A stretch of DNA of 64,000 nt from Sandaracinus amylolyticus. Its GTDB lineage: Bacteria; Myxococcota_A; Polyangia; Polyangiales; Sandaracinaceae. The translations under genes and the position numbers were made by a program. The notes below the pieces were generated by a model. The model saw only the letters and a list, made by a program, of their open reading frames with translations. It was not told the origin of the DNA and searched no databases. Every line of letters begins with the position of its first letter. Position 1 is the first letter of the stretch. Of the stretch, positions 1-9,525 are shown in pieces. Location: the NCBI RefSeq assembly GCF_021631985.1, contig NZ_CP070225.1:6634001-6698000 (forward strand). Reading direction: 5' to 3'.

Positions 1-2200
1 ACCGCACGTCGGACGCGCGCGGCACCATCACGGCGATGCCGCGCGGCAGGTGCGCGCCGCTGCGCTCGAACACCGACCACGTGCCGGTGAACGACGTGTC
101 TCCAGGGCAGCCCGGGCCCCCGTCGCACACGCGCCACTCGGTCCACGCGCTGCCGATCTGCGCGTCGAGGAGCCCGAGCGTCGCCTCGGCGGTGCTGCGC
201 AGCGACGGATCGGCCGGCATCGTGGTCACGAGCTGGAGCCGCAGGATCTGCGCCGCGCCCGCTGCGCCGACCGCCGCGAGCTGCGAGCGCGACGGCGTGT
301 ACCACGACGGATCCTTCGAGCCCGCCTCGCCGCCGCCGCCGGCGCGCGCGAGCGAGGCCTGGAGCGCGAGCAGGCTGCGCTGTCGCAGCGCGGGGGTGCC
401 CTGCACGATCGAGCGCGACGGACACGCGCTTCCGCGCGCCGGCGCGATCACGACGCCCTCGAGCACCGCTTCGCCGTCGCGCAGGAGCTCGACCGCGGCC
501 GCGACGTCGCTCGATCGCACGCCGTGCACCTCGTCGGTGAGAGCGCGCTCGCCCGCCGCGCGCGCCGGTCGTCCGAGCGCGGTGCGCAGCGCGGCCTCCA
601 GCGCGTCGTACATCCGCGTGGTCTCGGCCGCGTCCGCCGCGAGCCATTGCGGCTGCGTGATCTCGCCGGTCGTCGCGTCGACGCAGGCGGTGTGGCTCAG
701 CGGGACGGCGTGCTGGCGGAGCAGCTCGAGCGCGCGGGCGACGCGGACGTCGGAGTACGAGCGCGTCGCGTAGGGCAGCTCACCGCCGCGCGGGACGGAG
801 AGCACCTGCTCGGGCTGATCCGGCGTCGCGAGGGTCACGATGCGCACTTCGTCGATCAGGCCGGGCGTGACCGCGAGATCGAGCGTCAGCTCGTGGCGCA
901 GGAGCGTCATGCGGTCGTCGGTCGAGCCGCTGCCGAGATCGATGCCGCGCCCTGGCGACGTCGAGTACATCGTGCCGGCGCGACCGACGATCGCATCGCT
1001 CGCGAGGAGCGCCGCGTGGTCCGAGATCACGCCGAGGATGCGGCGATCGAACACGAACAGACTGCCCGCGCGGCGCGCCGGCTGGTTCGGGTACTCGAAG
1101 TGCACGAGGTAGACGTTCACCCGCGTCCCGGCGGGGATGGGCGACGCGCTGCCGCTCACCGTGAGCGGGCTCGGCAGCGGGAAGTCGGCGCGCTCCTGGA
1201 GCACGCGGATCTGCGTGCCGCGGAACGCGAGCGGCCGGAGGTCGGGCGGGAACCCGAAGTAGTAGACCTCGAGCGCGCCGCCGACGCTCATCGGCATCGA
1301 CGGCCCCGGCACGGTGCGCTGCGCTGCGAACGGCGTCGCGCCGTAGAGCTGCGATGCGAGCGCGGCGCGACGCGAGCGCGGCCCGAACACCGCCTCGGAG
1401 AACGTGCCGCCTTCGACCTCGGCAGGGCTCGTCGCATCGGCCGCGGCGCGCGACGCGAGCACCATCGTCTCGTCGAGCTCGGTCGCGGTGCTCACCGCGT
1501 CGTCGGCGCGCAGGTGCAGCGTGCGCTCGTAGCCGTTCGCGATGCGCAGGCAGTCGGCGTCGGTGGTGCCGGTCGGGCACACGCCCGCGGTGCGCAGCCG
1601 CGTGAGCTCGGCGAGCCCGCGCGCCGCGCTCGCGCGCGATCGCTGCGATGCCTCGGCGAGCACCGCGGCGCGCACCGGACCCTCGAGGCGATGCGTCGTC
1701 GACTCCGCGGCGAGGCGCAGCTCGAGCCCGAGGCAGTGATCGAATTCCGCCTGACAGAACACGTGCGAGATCGACGCGCTCGGCCAGCCCGCGCACGCGT
1801 TCACCGCGGCATCGCCGGGCGCCCACTGGCGTCGCGAGAGCGACGCGCGCGCCGCGTCCTCGCCGAGCGCGCAGTACGGAGGCGCGGTGATCTCGCCGGT
1901 GCGCGCGCCCGCGGTGCGCTGGACGAACGTCGTGAGCCGTCCGTCGCCGAGGAGACCGACGGTCGCGGGCCGCAGGATGTCGGTCCGCACGTCGGCGGTG
2001 GCCGAGATGTTCGGCCAGAGCAGGTGCGACTCGCAGTAGCAGGCCGCATCGTCGAAGACGCGTTGCACCTCGCGCTCGACGGCGCTCGGATCGTAGGTCG
2101 TCTCGAGCGAGTCGTCGGTGCTGCTCGGTGCGCACCCCGCGACGACGAGCGCGCTCAGCGCGAGCTGCACGACTCTGGACCAAGATGAAGCCCGCCTCAC
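1..2200 (-). CDS. Large secreted lipoprotein, function unknown (3' end outside window)
   Basis: The minus frame is open from a GTG at 2200 to the window edge, giving 733 visible codons without a stop. A strong ribosome site (GGGAGGG) lies about 6 bases before the GTG. The N-terminus has Arg residues, a hydrophobic stretch and the lipobox VAGC (Cys23), so it should be lipidated and sit in the cell envelope. Pieces such as DDAACYCESHLLWPN and LPRGIAVMVPRASDVR read as ordinary protein, whereas the long plus-strand frames here are Arg-rich shadows. I do not recognise a domain. The gene is truncated by the window, so its full length is unknown. Confidence 0.8.
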   Translation of the reverse strand, partial: MRRASSWSRVVQLALSALVVAGCAPSSTDDSLETTYDPSAVEREVQRVFDDAACYCESHLLWPNISATADVRTDILRPATVGLLGDGRLTTFVQRTAGARTGEITAPPYCALGEDAARASLSRRQWAPGDAAVNACAGWPSASISHVFCQAEFDHCLGLELRLAAESTTHRLEGPVRAAVLAEASQRSRASAARGLAELTRLRTAGVCPTGTTDADCLRIANGYERTLHLRADDAVSTATELDETMVLASRAAADATSPAEVEGGTFSEAVFGPRSRRAALASQLYGATPFAAQRTVPGPSMPMSVGGALEVYYFGFPPDLRPLAFRGTQIRVLQERADFPLPSPLTVSGSASPIPAGTRVNVYLVHFEYPNQPARRAGSLFVFDRRILGVISDHAALLASDAIVGRAGTMYSTSPGRGIDLGSGSTDDRMTLLRHELTLDLAVTPGLIDEVRIVTLATPDQPEQVLSVPRGGELPYATRSYSDVRVARALELLRQHAVPLSHTACVDATTGEITQPQWLAADAAETTRMYDALEAALRTALGRPARAAGERALTDEVHGVRSSDVAAAVELLRDGEAVLEGVVIAPARGSACPSRSIVQGTPALRQRSLLALQASLARAGGGGEAGSKDPSWYTPSRSQLAAVGAAGAAQILRLQLVTTMPADPSLRSTAEATLGLLDAQIGSAWTEWRVCDGGPGCPGDTSFTGTWSVFERSGAHLPRGIAVMVPRASDVR

Positions 2201-2341
2201 GTTCCGCCCTCCCAGCGGTCCCCTCGACCGCGGGCGGCGCCTCGGCAACGCGTGTGCCTGGCGAGAACGCGTGGGCTCGCGCGTCGGGGTGGCGAACGCG
2301 CGCGTGCGCGCCCACGGGCGGCCCGCGTGCGCACGAAACGA

Positions 2342-2375
2342 AGAGAGCCGCCCGACGTGCGTCGAGCGGCTCTCT
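2342..2375 (-). terminator. Hairpin terminator after the TSP3/VWA lipoprotein gene
   Basis: A perfect 10-bp stem, AGAGAGCCGC with GCGGCTCTCT, lies 27 bases past the stop of the gene ending at 2402. On the minus strand it is followed by TCGTTTCG, a weak T-rich stretch. It separates this gene from the next lipoprotein gene on the same strand. Confidence 0.65.
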
Positions 2376-2401
2376 CGGTGTGCGAGGTCGCGAGCGCGAG
2401 C

Positions 2402-4453
2402 TCAGCCCGGGCCCTCGATCTCCGGCGGGCGCGGCGGGACGAGGAAGTAGACGATGCGCGAGTCGAGCGGCGAGCCGTCACCACGCACCGTGAGGCGCGC
2501 ACGGAAGACCTGCGGCGTGAGCGCGGGCATCACGGTGTCGTTCTGGCGCGGCACGACGTCCCAGCAGACGCGGTTGCCCGCGGTCACCGACGGGAACGTC
2601 TCGTGGACTCCATCGGGCGGTCCCGAGGGGAACGCCGACGCGTCCTCGGTCGTGATCGCGGAGCAGCCCGCGGTCGTCGTGTTCGTCTCGAGGTGCTGGA
2701 TGAACTGCAGCGCGTCACCCGCGTCCTCGGGCTCGTCGCTCGCCTCGATGGTCACGCGCAGCGGCACGCCGCGGACGATGTCGCGGACCGCCTGCACCGT
2801 GGACGTCACGACCGCCGAGTCGACCGCGCGGTAGACGAAGGGCTGACCGCTCGCGTCCAGCGTGCCCGACGCGGTGCCGATCGCGCGTGCGACCGACTCG
2901 GGCGTGCCCGTTCCGTCGTCGTCGTCGGTGCCGACGAGGCTGATGAAGCGGATGTTCTGCCCGCGCAGCGCGGCGCCGGCGCCCGCCGCGTTGTAGGTCG
3001 AGCACGCGCTACCGCTGCACTGCTGGTCGGCATCGGTGATCTGGATGTAGATGCGGATCGCCTCGGGGCGGTACCCACCGCAGCCGATGCCGGTCGTCGC
3101 GCAGTTCGCGCAGCCGGTCGTCGCGCGGTCCGCGACGCAATACGGCGGATGGTACGGCGCCTCGCTGCCGCCGCCGCCGGTGCCGGGGATCGCCGCCGCG
3201 GTCGCCGCGGGATCCGCCTGCAGCCCGACGCGGTTGCGGAACGTGTGGAGATCGTCCCACGTCGCCACGCCGGTCCACATGTCCGGCAGGCACCCGTCGC
3301 CCGCGTTGGGATCGGTGATGCACGCGCCGGCGAAGCAGACGCCCGCAGCGCAGTCGCTGTCGTTCGCGCACGCGCCACCGGTCGGCGCGCAGCGGAGCGC
3401 GTTGATGATCGCGGGCACGCCGGTCGTCGCGTTCCGCATCGCGTCGAGCTCGGCGCGCATCGAGCCGGTCGTGTCGAAGCTGAAGTACACGTCGGCGAAC
3501 TGCACGTTCGTGCGGAACGAGAGCGTGTCGCGCGTCGGATCGGGCGGCATCATGTAGGGGACGACGAATACGAAGTCGCCGCGCGTGCGCGGGTTGTCGG
3601 TGTTCAGCAGCGGATCGGTCCCCGCGGCGACCTCGATCAGATCGCTGATGCCGTCGCCGTCGCTGTCGGCCGCGTTCGGGCGCGTGCCGTGCGTCATCAC
3701 CTCGTCGCGATCGCTGAGACCGTCGGAGTCGGAGTCGGGATCGCGGAAGTCGTCGATGCCGTCCTCGTCGGTGTCGACCGGCGGCGACGTGATGTCCGCA
3801 TCGCCCGCTTCGCCGCTGTCCGGGATCGAGTCCTCGTCGGAGTCGGTGTCGAGGAAGTCCGGCGTGCCGTCGGAGTCGGTGTCGGCGTCGCCCTCGTGGC
3901 CATCGAGGATCGTGTCGTCGTCCGCGTCGGGATCGTGGTAGTCGGCGGTGCCGTCACCGTCGCTGTCGACCGGCGGCAGCGCGCCGCGCAGCTCGCGCGC
4001 GTCGGCGAGGTTGTCGCCGTCGTCGTCCATGTCGGCGTGGTTGGGACGACCGTCGCCGTCGACGTCGCCGGGCGCTTCCTCCGCGTCGGGGATGCCGTTG
4101 TTGTCGGAGTCGTCGTCGACGAAATCGGGGCGCGTGTCGCTGTCGGTGTCGCGCGGCGGCGTGCGCGGGTCGGTGTCGCCGGCCTCGTCGCGATCGAACA
4201 GGCCGTCACCGTCGCTGTCGTCGTCGCGGTAGTCGGGCGTTCCGTCCGAGTCGGTGTCGCGATTGCTCGAGCGACCTTCGTCGGCGTCGGAGATCCCGTC
4301 GCCGTCCTCGTCGGCGACCGCGACGTCACCGTCGCCTCCCACGCTGCCGTCGCGCCGACGATCCGGTGTGGGCTCGTCACATGCGCTGACCGTGCAGAGG
4401 AGCGAGAGGGCGATCAGAGAGCTGAAGAGAAGACGGCGAACGGCGTACGACAT
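2402..4453 (-). CDS. Lipoprotein with thrombospondin type 3-like calcium repeats and a VWA domain
   Basis: 683 aa. The start MSYAVRRLLF gives a signal sequence with lipobox VSAC (Cys25); the open frame runs further upstream but only the start at 4453 yields a signal peptide. Residues of about 40-290 are a run of Asp-rich units of the type DSDGDGxxD and DEDGDGI, as in Ca-binding thrombospondin type 3 repeats. These are followed by a von Willebrand factor A-like fold with the MIDAS sequence DTTGSM (Asp327 to Met332). The C-terminal half has several Cys pairs. It is probably a rigid calcium-stabilised stalk presenting an adhesion or sensing domain at the cell surface. The ligand is unknown. Confidence 0.85.
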   Translation of the reverse strand: MSYAVRRLLFSSLIALSLLCTVSACDEPTPDRRRDGSVGGDGDVAVADEDGDGISDADEGRSSNRDTDSDGTPDYRDDDSDGDGLFDRDEAGDTDPRTPPRDTDSDTRPDFVDDDSDNNGIPDAEEAPGDVDGDGRPNHADMDDDGDNLADARELRGALPPVDSDGDGTADYHDPDADDDTILDGHEGDADTDSDGTPDFLDTDSDEDSIPDSGEAGDADITSPPVDTDEDGIDDFRDPDSDSDGLSDRDEVMTHGTRPNAADSDGDGISDLIEVAAGTDPLLNTDNPRTRGDFVFVVPYMMPPDPTRDTLSFRTNVQFADVYFSFDTTGSMRAELDAMRNATTGVPAIINALRCAPTGGACANDSDCAAGVCFAGACITDPNAGDGCLPDMWTGVATWDDLHTFRNRVGLQADPAATAAAIPGTGGGGSEAPYHPPYCVADRATTGCANCATTGIGCGGYRPEAIRIYIQITDADQQCSGSACSTYNAAGAGAALRGQNIRFISLVGTDDDDGTGTPESVARAIGTASGTLDASGQPFVYRAVDSAVVTSTVQAVRDIVRGVPLRVTIEASDEPEDAGDALQFIQHLETNTTTAGCSAITTEDASAFPSGPPDGVHETFPSVTAGNRVCWDVVPRQNDTVMPALTPQVFRARLTVRGDGSPLDSRIVYFLVPPRPPEIEGPG

Positions 4454-4523
4454 GGTCGCGAGACTACCATCGCCAACCGACGTTGGATCAATCCCGCCCC
4501 CCGGCCTTTTTCGCAAGATCGCA

Positions 4524-4557
4524 CCGAGGGTCCAGGCCCGGGCACCCGGACCCTCGG
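4524..4557 (-). terminator. Hairpin terminator after the SDR gene
   Basis: A perfect 10-bp inverted repeat (CCGAGGGTCC with GGACCCTCGG, 14-base loop) begins 9 bases past the stop of the SDR gene on the minus strand. There is no clear T run after it. Confidence 0.6.
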
Positions 4558-4566
4558 CCCCCACGC

Positions 4567-5313
4567 TCACATCGACAGGCCGCCGTCGACGTCGATGCAG
4601 TAGCCGTTGAAGTACTCGCACTCGATCGAGAATTTCACGGCCTTCCAGAGGTCCTCGGGCTCACCGATGCGGCCGACCGGGATCGACGCGACGAGCGCCT
4701 CGCGCGCCTTCGGGTTCATGCCGCGCGTCATCGGCGTCTCGACCATGCCCGGCGCGATCGCGACCGCGCGGATGCCGAACGCCGCGAACTCGCGGCACCA
4801 CGTCACCGCGTTCGCGGCGAGCGCGGCCTTCGCGCTCACGTAGTTGCTCTGCCCGCGGTTGCCGTGGCGCGCGACCGACGACATCGAGATCACGACGCCC
4901 GGGCGCTGATCGCGACGCACCATCTCCGCGACCGTCTCGCGCACCATCACCGTCGCGCCGGTCAGGTTCACCGCGATGACCGCGTTCCACTGATCGTCGG
5001 AGAGCGTGACGACCTCGCCGGTCGCCTTGTCCTTCTTCACCAGGAGGCCGTCGCGCAGGATGCCCGCGTTGTTCACGAGCACGTTCACGCCGCCCATCGC
5101 GTCGGCCGCCCACTTCACGAACGCGGCGCAGTCCTTGGTGTCGCTCACGTCGAGGCGACGGCGGTGGATCCCCGGCGGCAGCTCCGCGAGCGCCTGCTCG
5201 TTCACGTCGCCGGCCGCGACCTGCGCGCCCGCCTCCGCGAGACGCTTCGCGAAGTGCGCGCCCATGCCCTGCGCGCCACCGGTGACGATCGCCTTGACGT
5301 CCTTGAGCTCCAT
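4567..5313 (-). CDS. SDR-family NAD(P)-dependent oxidoreductase (FabG/3-hydroxyacyl dehydrogenase type)
   Basis: 248 aa, the usual length of a classical short-chain dehydrogenase/reductase. The start MELKDVKAIV follows an AGGAG site. The Rossmann motif TGGAQGMG is at residues 11-18, NNAG follows near residue 88, the catalytic region includes ISMSSVARHG, and YVSAK supplies the Tyr and Lys. The C-terminus NGYCIDVDGGLSM is typical of FabG-like enzymes. It probably reduces a 3-oxoacyl thioester or oxidises a 3-hydroxyacyl group; the substrate cannot be told. It stands alone, divergent from the DUF2378 gene. Confidence 0.9.
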   Translation of the reverse strand: MELKDVKAIVTGGAQGMGAHFAKRLAEAGAQVAAGDVNEQALAELPPGIHRRRLDVSDTKDCAAFVKWAADAMGGVNVLVNNAGILRDGLLVKKDKATGEVVTLSDDQWNAVIAVNLTGATVMVRETVAEMVRRDQRPGVVISMSSVARHGNRGQSNYVSAKAALAANAVTWCREFAAFGIRAVAIAPGMVETPMTRGMNPKAREALVASIPVGRIGEPEDLWKAVKFSIECEYFNGYCIDVDGGLSM

Positions 5314-5414
5314 CTCGGTCTCCTGTTTGGGGCGCGCATCGTATCGCCGCGCGTCGATCCGTCGCGTGAAGATCCACACGCCCTCGCCGCCGCGATCTAC
5401 GATCTCGCGGTCGC

Positions 5415-6017
5415 ATGACCCATCGCGCGCCGCGCTTCGATCGGCCCATCGACGTGGAGGAGCACATCCGTCTCCTCCCTCACGGCGCGTCGTGCAAGGG
5501 GCTCTTCTTCAACGATCCGATCGCGCGACTGCGACGCGTCGATCCGCGCCATCCGATCCTCGCGTCGAACCAGATCGCGGGGCGCCGCTACGTGCCGTTC
5601 TTCGACTATCCGTACTCCGACTTCATGCGCTTGCTCGTCGCGACCGCGCGCGCGGTGTATCCGTCGGCGCCGCTCGGAGAGGGCCTGCGACGTCTCGGTG
5701 GCGCGGGCTATCAGGCGCTGCTCGAGAGCCAGGTCGGCAAGGTGCTCTTCGGCGTGTTCGGATCGAGCTTCGCGCAGGTCGCGCGCGTCGGCGCGCGCGG
5801 CTGGGCGGTGTCGGTGAGCTTCGGTCGCGTCGAGCTCGAAGACGTCGGCGAGCGACACATCCGATATCACTTCCACGAGCTGCCGGCGTTCCTCGAGACC
5901 TATCAGGTCGGCGCGGTCGAGGGAGCAATGAGCGCGTGTGGCGTCGAGGGCGAGGTGCGCGTGGACCTGCGCGATCTCGGCAGCGGCAGCTTCGACGTGC
6001 AGTGGTCCGCGGATTGA
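5415..6017 (+). CDS. DUF2378 family protein (myxobacterial)
   Basis: 200 aa, matching the usual size of the DUF2378/TIGR02265 family, which is nearly restricted to myxobacteria and has no known function. Diagnostic blocks are KGLFFNDPIARL near residue 28, RRYVPFFDYPYSDFMRL in the middle and FLETYQVGAVEG towards the end. The same blocks occur in a paralogue at 51646-52269. No signal peptide or membrane segment is visible, so it should be cytoplasmic. It is divergent from the SDR gene with 101 bases between them. Confidence 0.85.
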   Translation: MTHRAPRFDRPIDVEEHIRLLPHGASCKGLFFNDPIARLRRVDPRHPILASNQIAGRRYVPFFDYPYSDFMRLLVATARAVYPSAPLGEGLRRLGGAGYQALLESQVGKVLFGVFGSSFAQVARVGARGWAVSVSFGRVELEDVGERHIRYHFHELPAFLETYQVGAVEGAMSACGVEGEVRVDLRDLGSGSFDVQWSAD

Positions 6018-6132
6018 GCGCACGCTGCGTCGTGCCGCGCGTGTCCCGGCGCGCGATGTCGCAAGGTTTCTCGGCGTTTTCCCGGTGACGAACACACGCG
6101 AGTGGCCCGCGCGCTGCACTGCGGGTGCGGCC

Positions 6133-7323
6133 ATGAAGATCACGTTCGTCCTACCGGTGTTCGATCTCTCGGGCGGCGTACGCGTCGTCGCGCAGTACGC
6201 GCAGCGGCTCCACGAGCGAGGGCACGAGGTGCTCGTCGTCGGATGCCCGCCCGTGTCGCCCAGGCTGCGCACGCGGCTCCGCAGCTGGGCTCGTGGACGC
6301 GGCGCGGGACCGCATCCCACGCAGGGAGCGTCGCACCTCGACGGCCTCGACGTGCCGCATCGACTGCTCGACCGCGCGAGGCCGGTGCGCGCATCCGATC
6401 TGCCCGACGCCGACGTCGTCGTCGCGACGTGGTGGGAGACGGCGGAGTGGGTCGCGGCGCTCCCGCCGCGCAAAGGCGTGAAGGTGCACTTCGTCCAGAA
6501 CGACGAGGCGCACCCCGAGTGGCTCGCGCCTTCGCAGCGCGCGCGCGCCGTGTCCGCGATGCGCCTTCCGCTCGCGAAGATCACGATCTCGCGATCGCTC
6601 GATCGCATGCTGCGCGAGGCCCACGGCGCGAAGGACGTGGCGGTCGTGCCGAACGCGGTCGAGCTCGACGTCTTCCACGCGCGCCCGCGCGGCAAACGAG
6701 CGCGACCGACCGTCGGTCTGCTCTACTCGGACAACCCGCTGAAGGGCGTCGACGTGAGCCTGCGCGCGCTCGAGCTCGTGAAGCGCGCGGTGCCCGAGCT
6801 GCAGATCGTCGCGTTCGGCGTGCACGCGCCGGTGCCTGCGCTGCCGCTGCCTCCGGGCACGCGCTTCGAGCAGCGACCGCCGCAGCACCTCATCCGCACG
6901 CTCTACGCGTCGTGCGACGTGTGGCTGTGCGGCAGCCGATGCGAGGGCTATCACCTGCCGCCGCTCGAAGCGATGGCGTGCCGGGTGCCCGTGGTGTCGA
7001 CGCGCGTCGGCGGCCCCGACGACAACGTGATCGACGGCGAGAACGGATACCTCGTGGCGATCGAGGACGCGGAAGCGCTCGCGGCGCGCACGATCGGCGT
7101 GCTCTGCGCGAGCCCCGAGCAGTGGCGCGAGATGTCGGACGCGGCCCATCGCACCGCGACGTCGTGGACCTACGACGACGCGACGCGCGCGCTCGAGCAC
7201 GCGCTCGAGCGATGCATCGCTCGCTCGCCCGTGCGCGCGCTGCACCGCCCTGCCCCGCCGCCGCGCGTCACGCGTTTCGCGAGCGAGCTCGCGATGCGGG
7301 TGCGCGCCGCGATGGGCGCGTGA
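6133..7323 (+). CDS. Glycosyltransferase family 4 (GT-B fold)
   Basis: 396 aa. The start MKITFVLPVFDLSGGVRVVAQYAQRLHERGHEVLVVG is the typical N-terminal beta-alpha unit of GT4 enzymes, with the Gly-rich loop LSGGV. The C-terminal nucleotide-sugar site shows CEGYHLPPLEAMACRVPVVST, the E-x7-E motif, followed by GENGYLV. It should transfer a sugar from an activated donor to a polysaccharide, lipid or protein; donor and acceptor are unknown. Its stop codon directly abuts that of glgX on the other strand (sequence TGATCA). Both act on carbohydrate, but convergent orientation argues against an operon. Confidence 0.88.
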   Translation: MKITFVLPVFDLSGGVRVVAQYAQRLHERGHEVLVVGCPPVSPRLRTRLRSWARGRGAGPHPTQGASHLDGLDVPHRLLDRARPVRASDLPDADVVVATWWETAEWVAALPPRKGVKVHFVQNDEAHPEWLAPSQRARAVSAMRLPLAKITISRSLDRMLREAHGAKDVAVVPNAVELDVFHARPRGKRARPTVGLLYSDNPLKGVDVSLRALELVKRAVPELQIVAFGVHAPVPALPLPPGTRFEQRPPQHLIRTLYASCDVWLCGSRCEGYHLPPLEAMACRVPVVSTRVGGPDDNVIDGENGYLVAIEDAEALAARTIGVLCASPEQWREMSDAAHRTATSWTYDDATRALEHALERCIARSPVRALHRPAPPPRVTRFASELAMRVRAAMGA

Positions 7324-9438
7324 TCACGGCACGAGCGACGAGCGGGGCCGCACCTGCTGCAGCACCAGCACGAGCGGCCCTTCGAGGGCGAGCGGTCCGT
7401 GCACCGCGCCGCCCTCCTCGCGCGCCCCGCTCGAGTCGAGCGCCACGAACCACTCGTCGCCCGCGAGCGCGCGCGGCAGCCGCAGCTCGATCGGACCGCG
7501 CTGCGCGCAGAAGAAGACGTAGAACGAGTCGCCCACGAGCGGCGCGCCGCTCGCGTCGCGCGCTCCGATCCGCATGCCGTCGAGGTGCATCCCGAGGCTG
7601 CGCACGTGCGGCGTCGTCCACTCGCGCTCGGACATCGGCGCGCCGTCGTGACGGTACCAAGCGACGTCTCCGTCGCCACGGAAGAACGTGTGCCGGCGGA
7701 ACACCGGATGCGCGCGCCGCAGCGCGAGCAGCGCGCGCGTGTGCTCGAGCAGCGCGCGATCGCGACCGTTCCAGTCGACCCAGCTCGTCTCGTCGTCGAG
7801 GCAGTACGCGTTGTTGTTGCCGAGCTGGCTGCGGCCCATCTCGTCGCCCGCGAGCAGCAGCGGCACGCCCTGCGAGAGGAAGATCGTCGCGAGGAAGTTG
7901 CGCTGCTGTCGTGCGCGCAGCGCGTTGATCGTCGGGTCGTCGGTCGGGCCCTCGACGCCGTGGTTGTCGCTGCGGTTGTCGCTAGTGCCGTCGCGGTTGT
8001 CCTCGCCGTTGCGCTCGTTGTGCTTGCGCTCGTAGCTCACGAGATCGCGCAGCGTGAAGCCGTCGTGCGCGGTCACGAAGTTCACGCTCGCGAAGGGTCG
8101 ACGGCCGTTGTTCGCGTAGAGATCGGCACTGCCCGCGACGCGCGTCGCGAGCTCACCGACGCTGCCGGGATCGGCGCGCCAGAAGCGACGCACCGCGTCG
8201 CGGTACTTGCCGTTCCACTCGCTCCAGTGCGGAGGGAAGCGCCCGACGTGATAGCCGTCCCACCCGATGTCCCAGGGCTCCGCGATCAGCTTCACGCGGC
8301 TGACGATCGGGTCCTGCTGCACGACGTCGAGGAACGACGAGAGGCCCGCCGCGCCGTGCTCTCCGCGCGCGAGCGCGGCCGCGAGATCGAAGCGGAACCC
8401 GTCGACGTGGAACTCCTCCACCCAGTGGCGGAGCGAGTCCATGATGAGCTGCAGCACGTGCGGCTGCGTCGCGTCGAGCGTGTTGCCGCAGCCCGTGAAG
8501 TCCTGATAGCGGCTCGGATTCTGCGGATCCAAGCGGTAGTACGACGCATTGTCGAGCCCGCGGAAGCACAGCGTCGGGCCTCGGTGATCGCCCTCGCCGG
8601 TGTGGTTGTAGACGACGTCGAGCAGCACCTCGATGCGCGCTTCGTGCATCGCCTTGATCGCGCTCTTGAGCTCGCTGATCGGATCGGCGCCGCGACGTGC
8701 ATAGCCCGCGTGGGGCGCGAAGTAGCCGATCGTGTTGTAGCCCCAGTAGTTCACGAGCCCGCGTCGCACGAGGTGCGGCTCGCTCGCGAACGTGTGGATC
8801 GGCATGAGCTCGACGCTCGTCACGCCGAGGCGCACGAGGTGATCGATCGCCGCGGGGTGCGCGAGGCCCGCGTAGGTGCCGCGCAGCGCGGGCGGGATCG
8901 CGGGGTGCCGCGCGGTGAAGCCCTTCACGTGCAGCTCGTAGAGCACGGTGTCGTGCCACGGCACGCGCGGCGGACGATCGTGGCCCCAGTCGAAGAACGG
9001 ATGGGTCACGACCGAGCGCGGCACGAAGGGCGCGCTGTCGCGATCGTCGCGCACGTTCTCGTCGCTCTCGCGATGACCGAGGGTCTCGGGCGCGGCCGAG
9101 ACGTCGCCGACGATCGACTTCGCGTAGGGATCGAGCAGCAGCTTCTGCGGGTTGCAGCGATGCCCGCGCGAAGGATCCCAGGGCCCGTGGACGCGATAGC
9201 CGTAGCGCGTGCCCGGCCCCACGTCGGGCAGGAAGCAGTGCCAGCGATAGCCGGTGCGCTCGAGCATCTCGACGCGCCGCTCGTGGCCCGCGTCGTCGAA
9301 GAGGCAGAGCTCGACACGCTCCGCCACGTCGGAGAAGACGCAGAAGTTCGTGCCGGTGCCGTCCCACGTCGCCCCGAGCGGCTCGGGCTCGCCGGGGCGG
9401 CTCTCGGCAGGTGCGGAGTGGCGCCGCGCGTCGTTCAT
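7324..9438 (-). CDS. glgX: Glycogen debranching enzyme GlgX (GH13 isoamylase type)
   Basis: 704 aa, as expected for GlgX/TreX. An N-terminal CBM48-like domain (TNFCVFSDVAERVELCLFDD) precedes the GH13 barrel. Barrel motifs are DVVYNHTGEGD, GFRFDLA (nucleophile Asp351), LIAEPWD (acid/base Glu387) and VTAHDGFT (Asp459). It hydrolyses alpha-1,6 branch points of glycogen or of limit dextrins in the cytoplasm. The ATG at 9438 has no strong ribosome site. No other glycogen gene is beside it. Confidence 0.95.
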   Translation of the reverse strand: MNDARRHSAPAESRPGEPEPLGATWDGTGTNFCVFSDVAERVELCLFDDAGHERRVEMLERTGYRWHCFLPDVGPGTRYGYRVHGPWDPSRGHRCNPQKLLLDPYAKSIVGDVSAAPETLGHRESDENVRDDRDSAPFVPRSVVTHPFFDWGHDRPPRVPWHDTVLYELHVKGFTARHPAIPPALRGTYAGLAHPAAIDHLVRLGVTSVELMPIHTFASEPHLVRRGLVNYWGYNTIGYFAPHAGYARRGADPISELKSAIKAMHEARIEVLLDVVYNHTGEGDHRGPTLCFRGLDNASYYRLDPQNPSRYQDFTGCGNTLDATQPHVLQLIMDSLRHWVEEFHVDGFRFDLAAALARGEHGAAGLSSFLDVVQQDPIVSRVKLIAEPWDIGWDGYHVGRFPPHWSEWNGKYRDAVRRFWRADPGSVGELATRVAGSADLYANNGRRPFASVNFVTAHDGFTLRDLVSYERKHNERNGEDNRDGTSDNRSDNHGVEGPTDDPTINALRARQQRNFLATIFLSQGVPLLLAGDEMGRSQLGNNNAYCLDDETSWVDWNGRDRALLEHTRALLALRRAHPVFRRHTFFRGDGDVAWYRHDGAPMSEREWTTPHVRSLGMHLDGMRIGARDASGAPLVGDSFYVFFCAQRGPIELRLPRALAGDEWFVALDSSGAREEGGAVHGPLALEGPLVLVLQQVRPRSSLVP

Positions 9439-9525
9439 CGCGGCGCGATCGTACGGACAGGAGGGCCTCGTGTCGCGTTCGTTCGTCTCGGGCCCCCGCG
9501 CGATCGGGCAGTGCGCGTGTGGGCA

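Noticed and set aside
50-2188. A 712-codon Arg-rich open frame on the plus strand, and many similar frames throughout
   Set aside because: They run opposite or out of frame to genes with signal peptides and known motifs. Their composition (Arg, Ala, Gly, His) is what a very GC-rich shadow frame gives.
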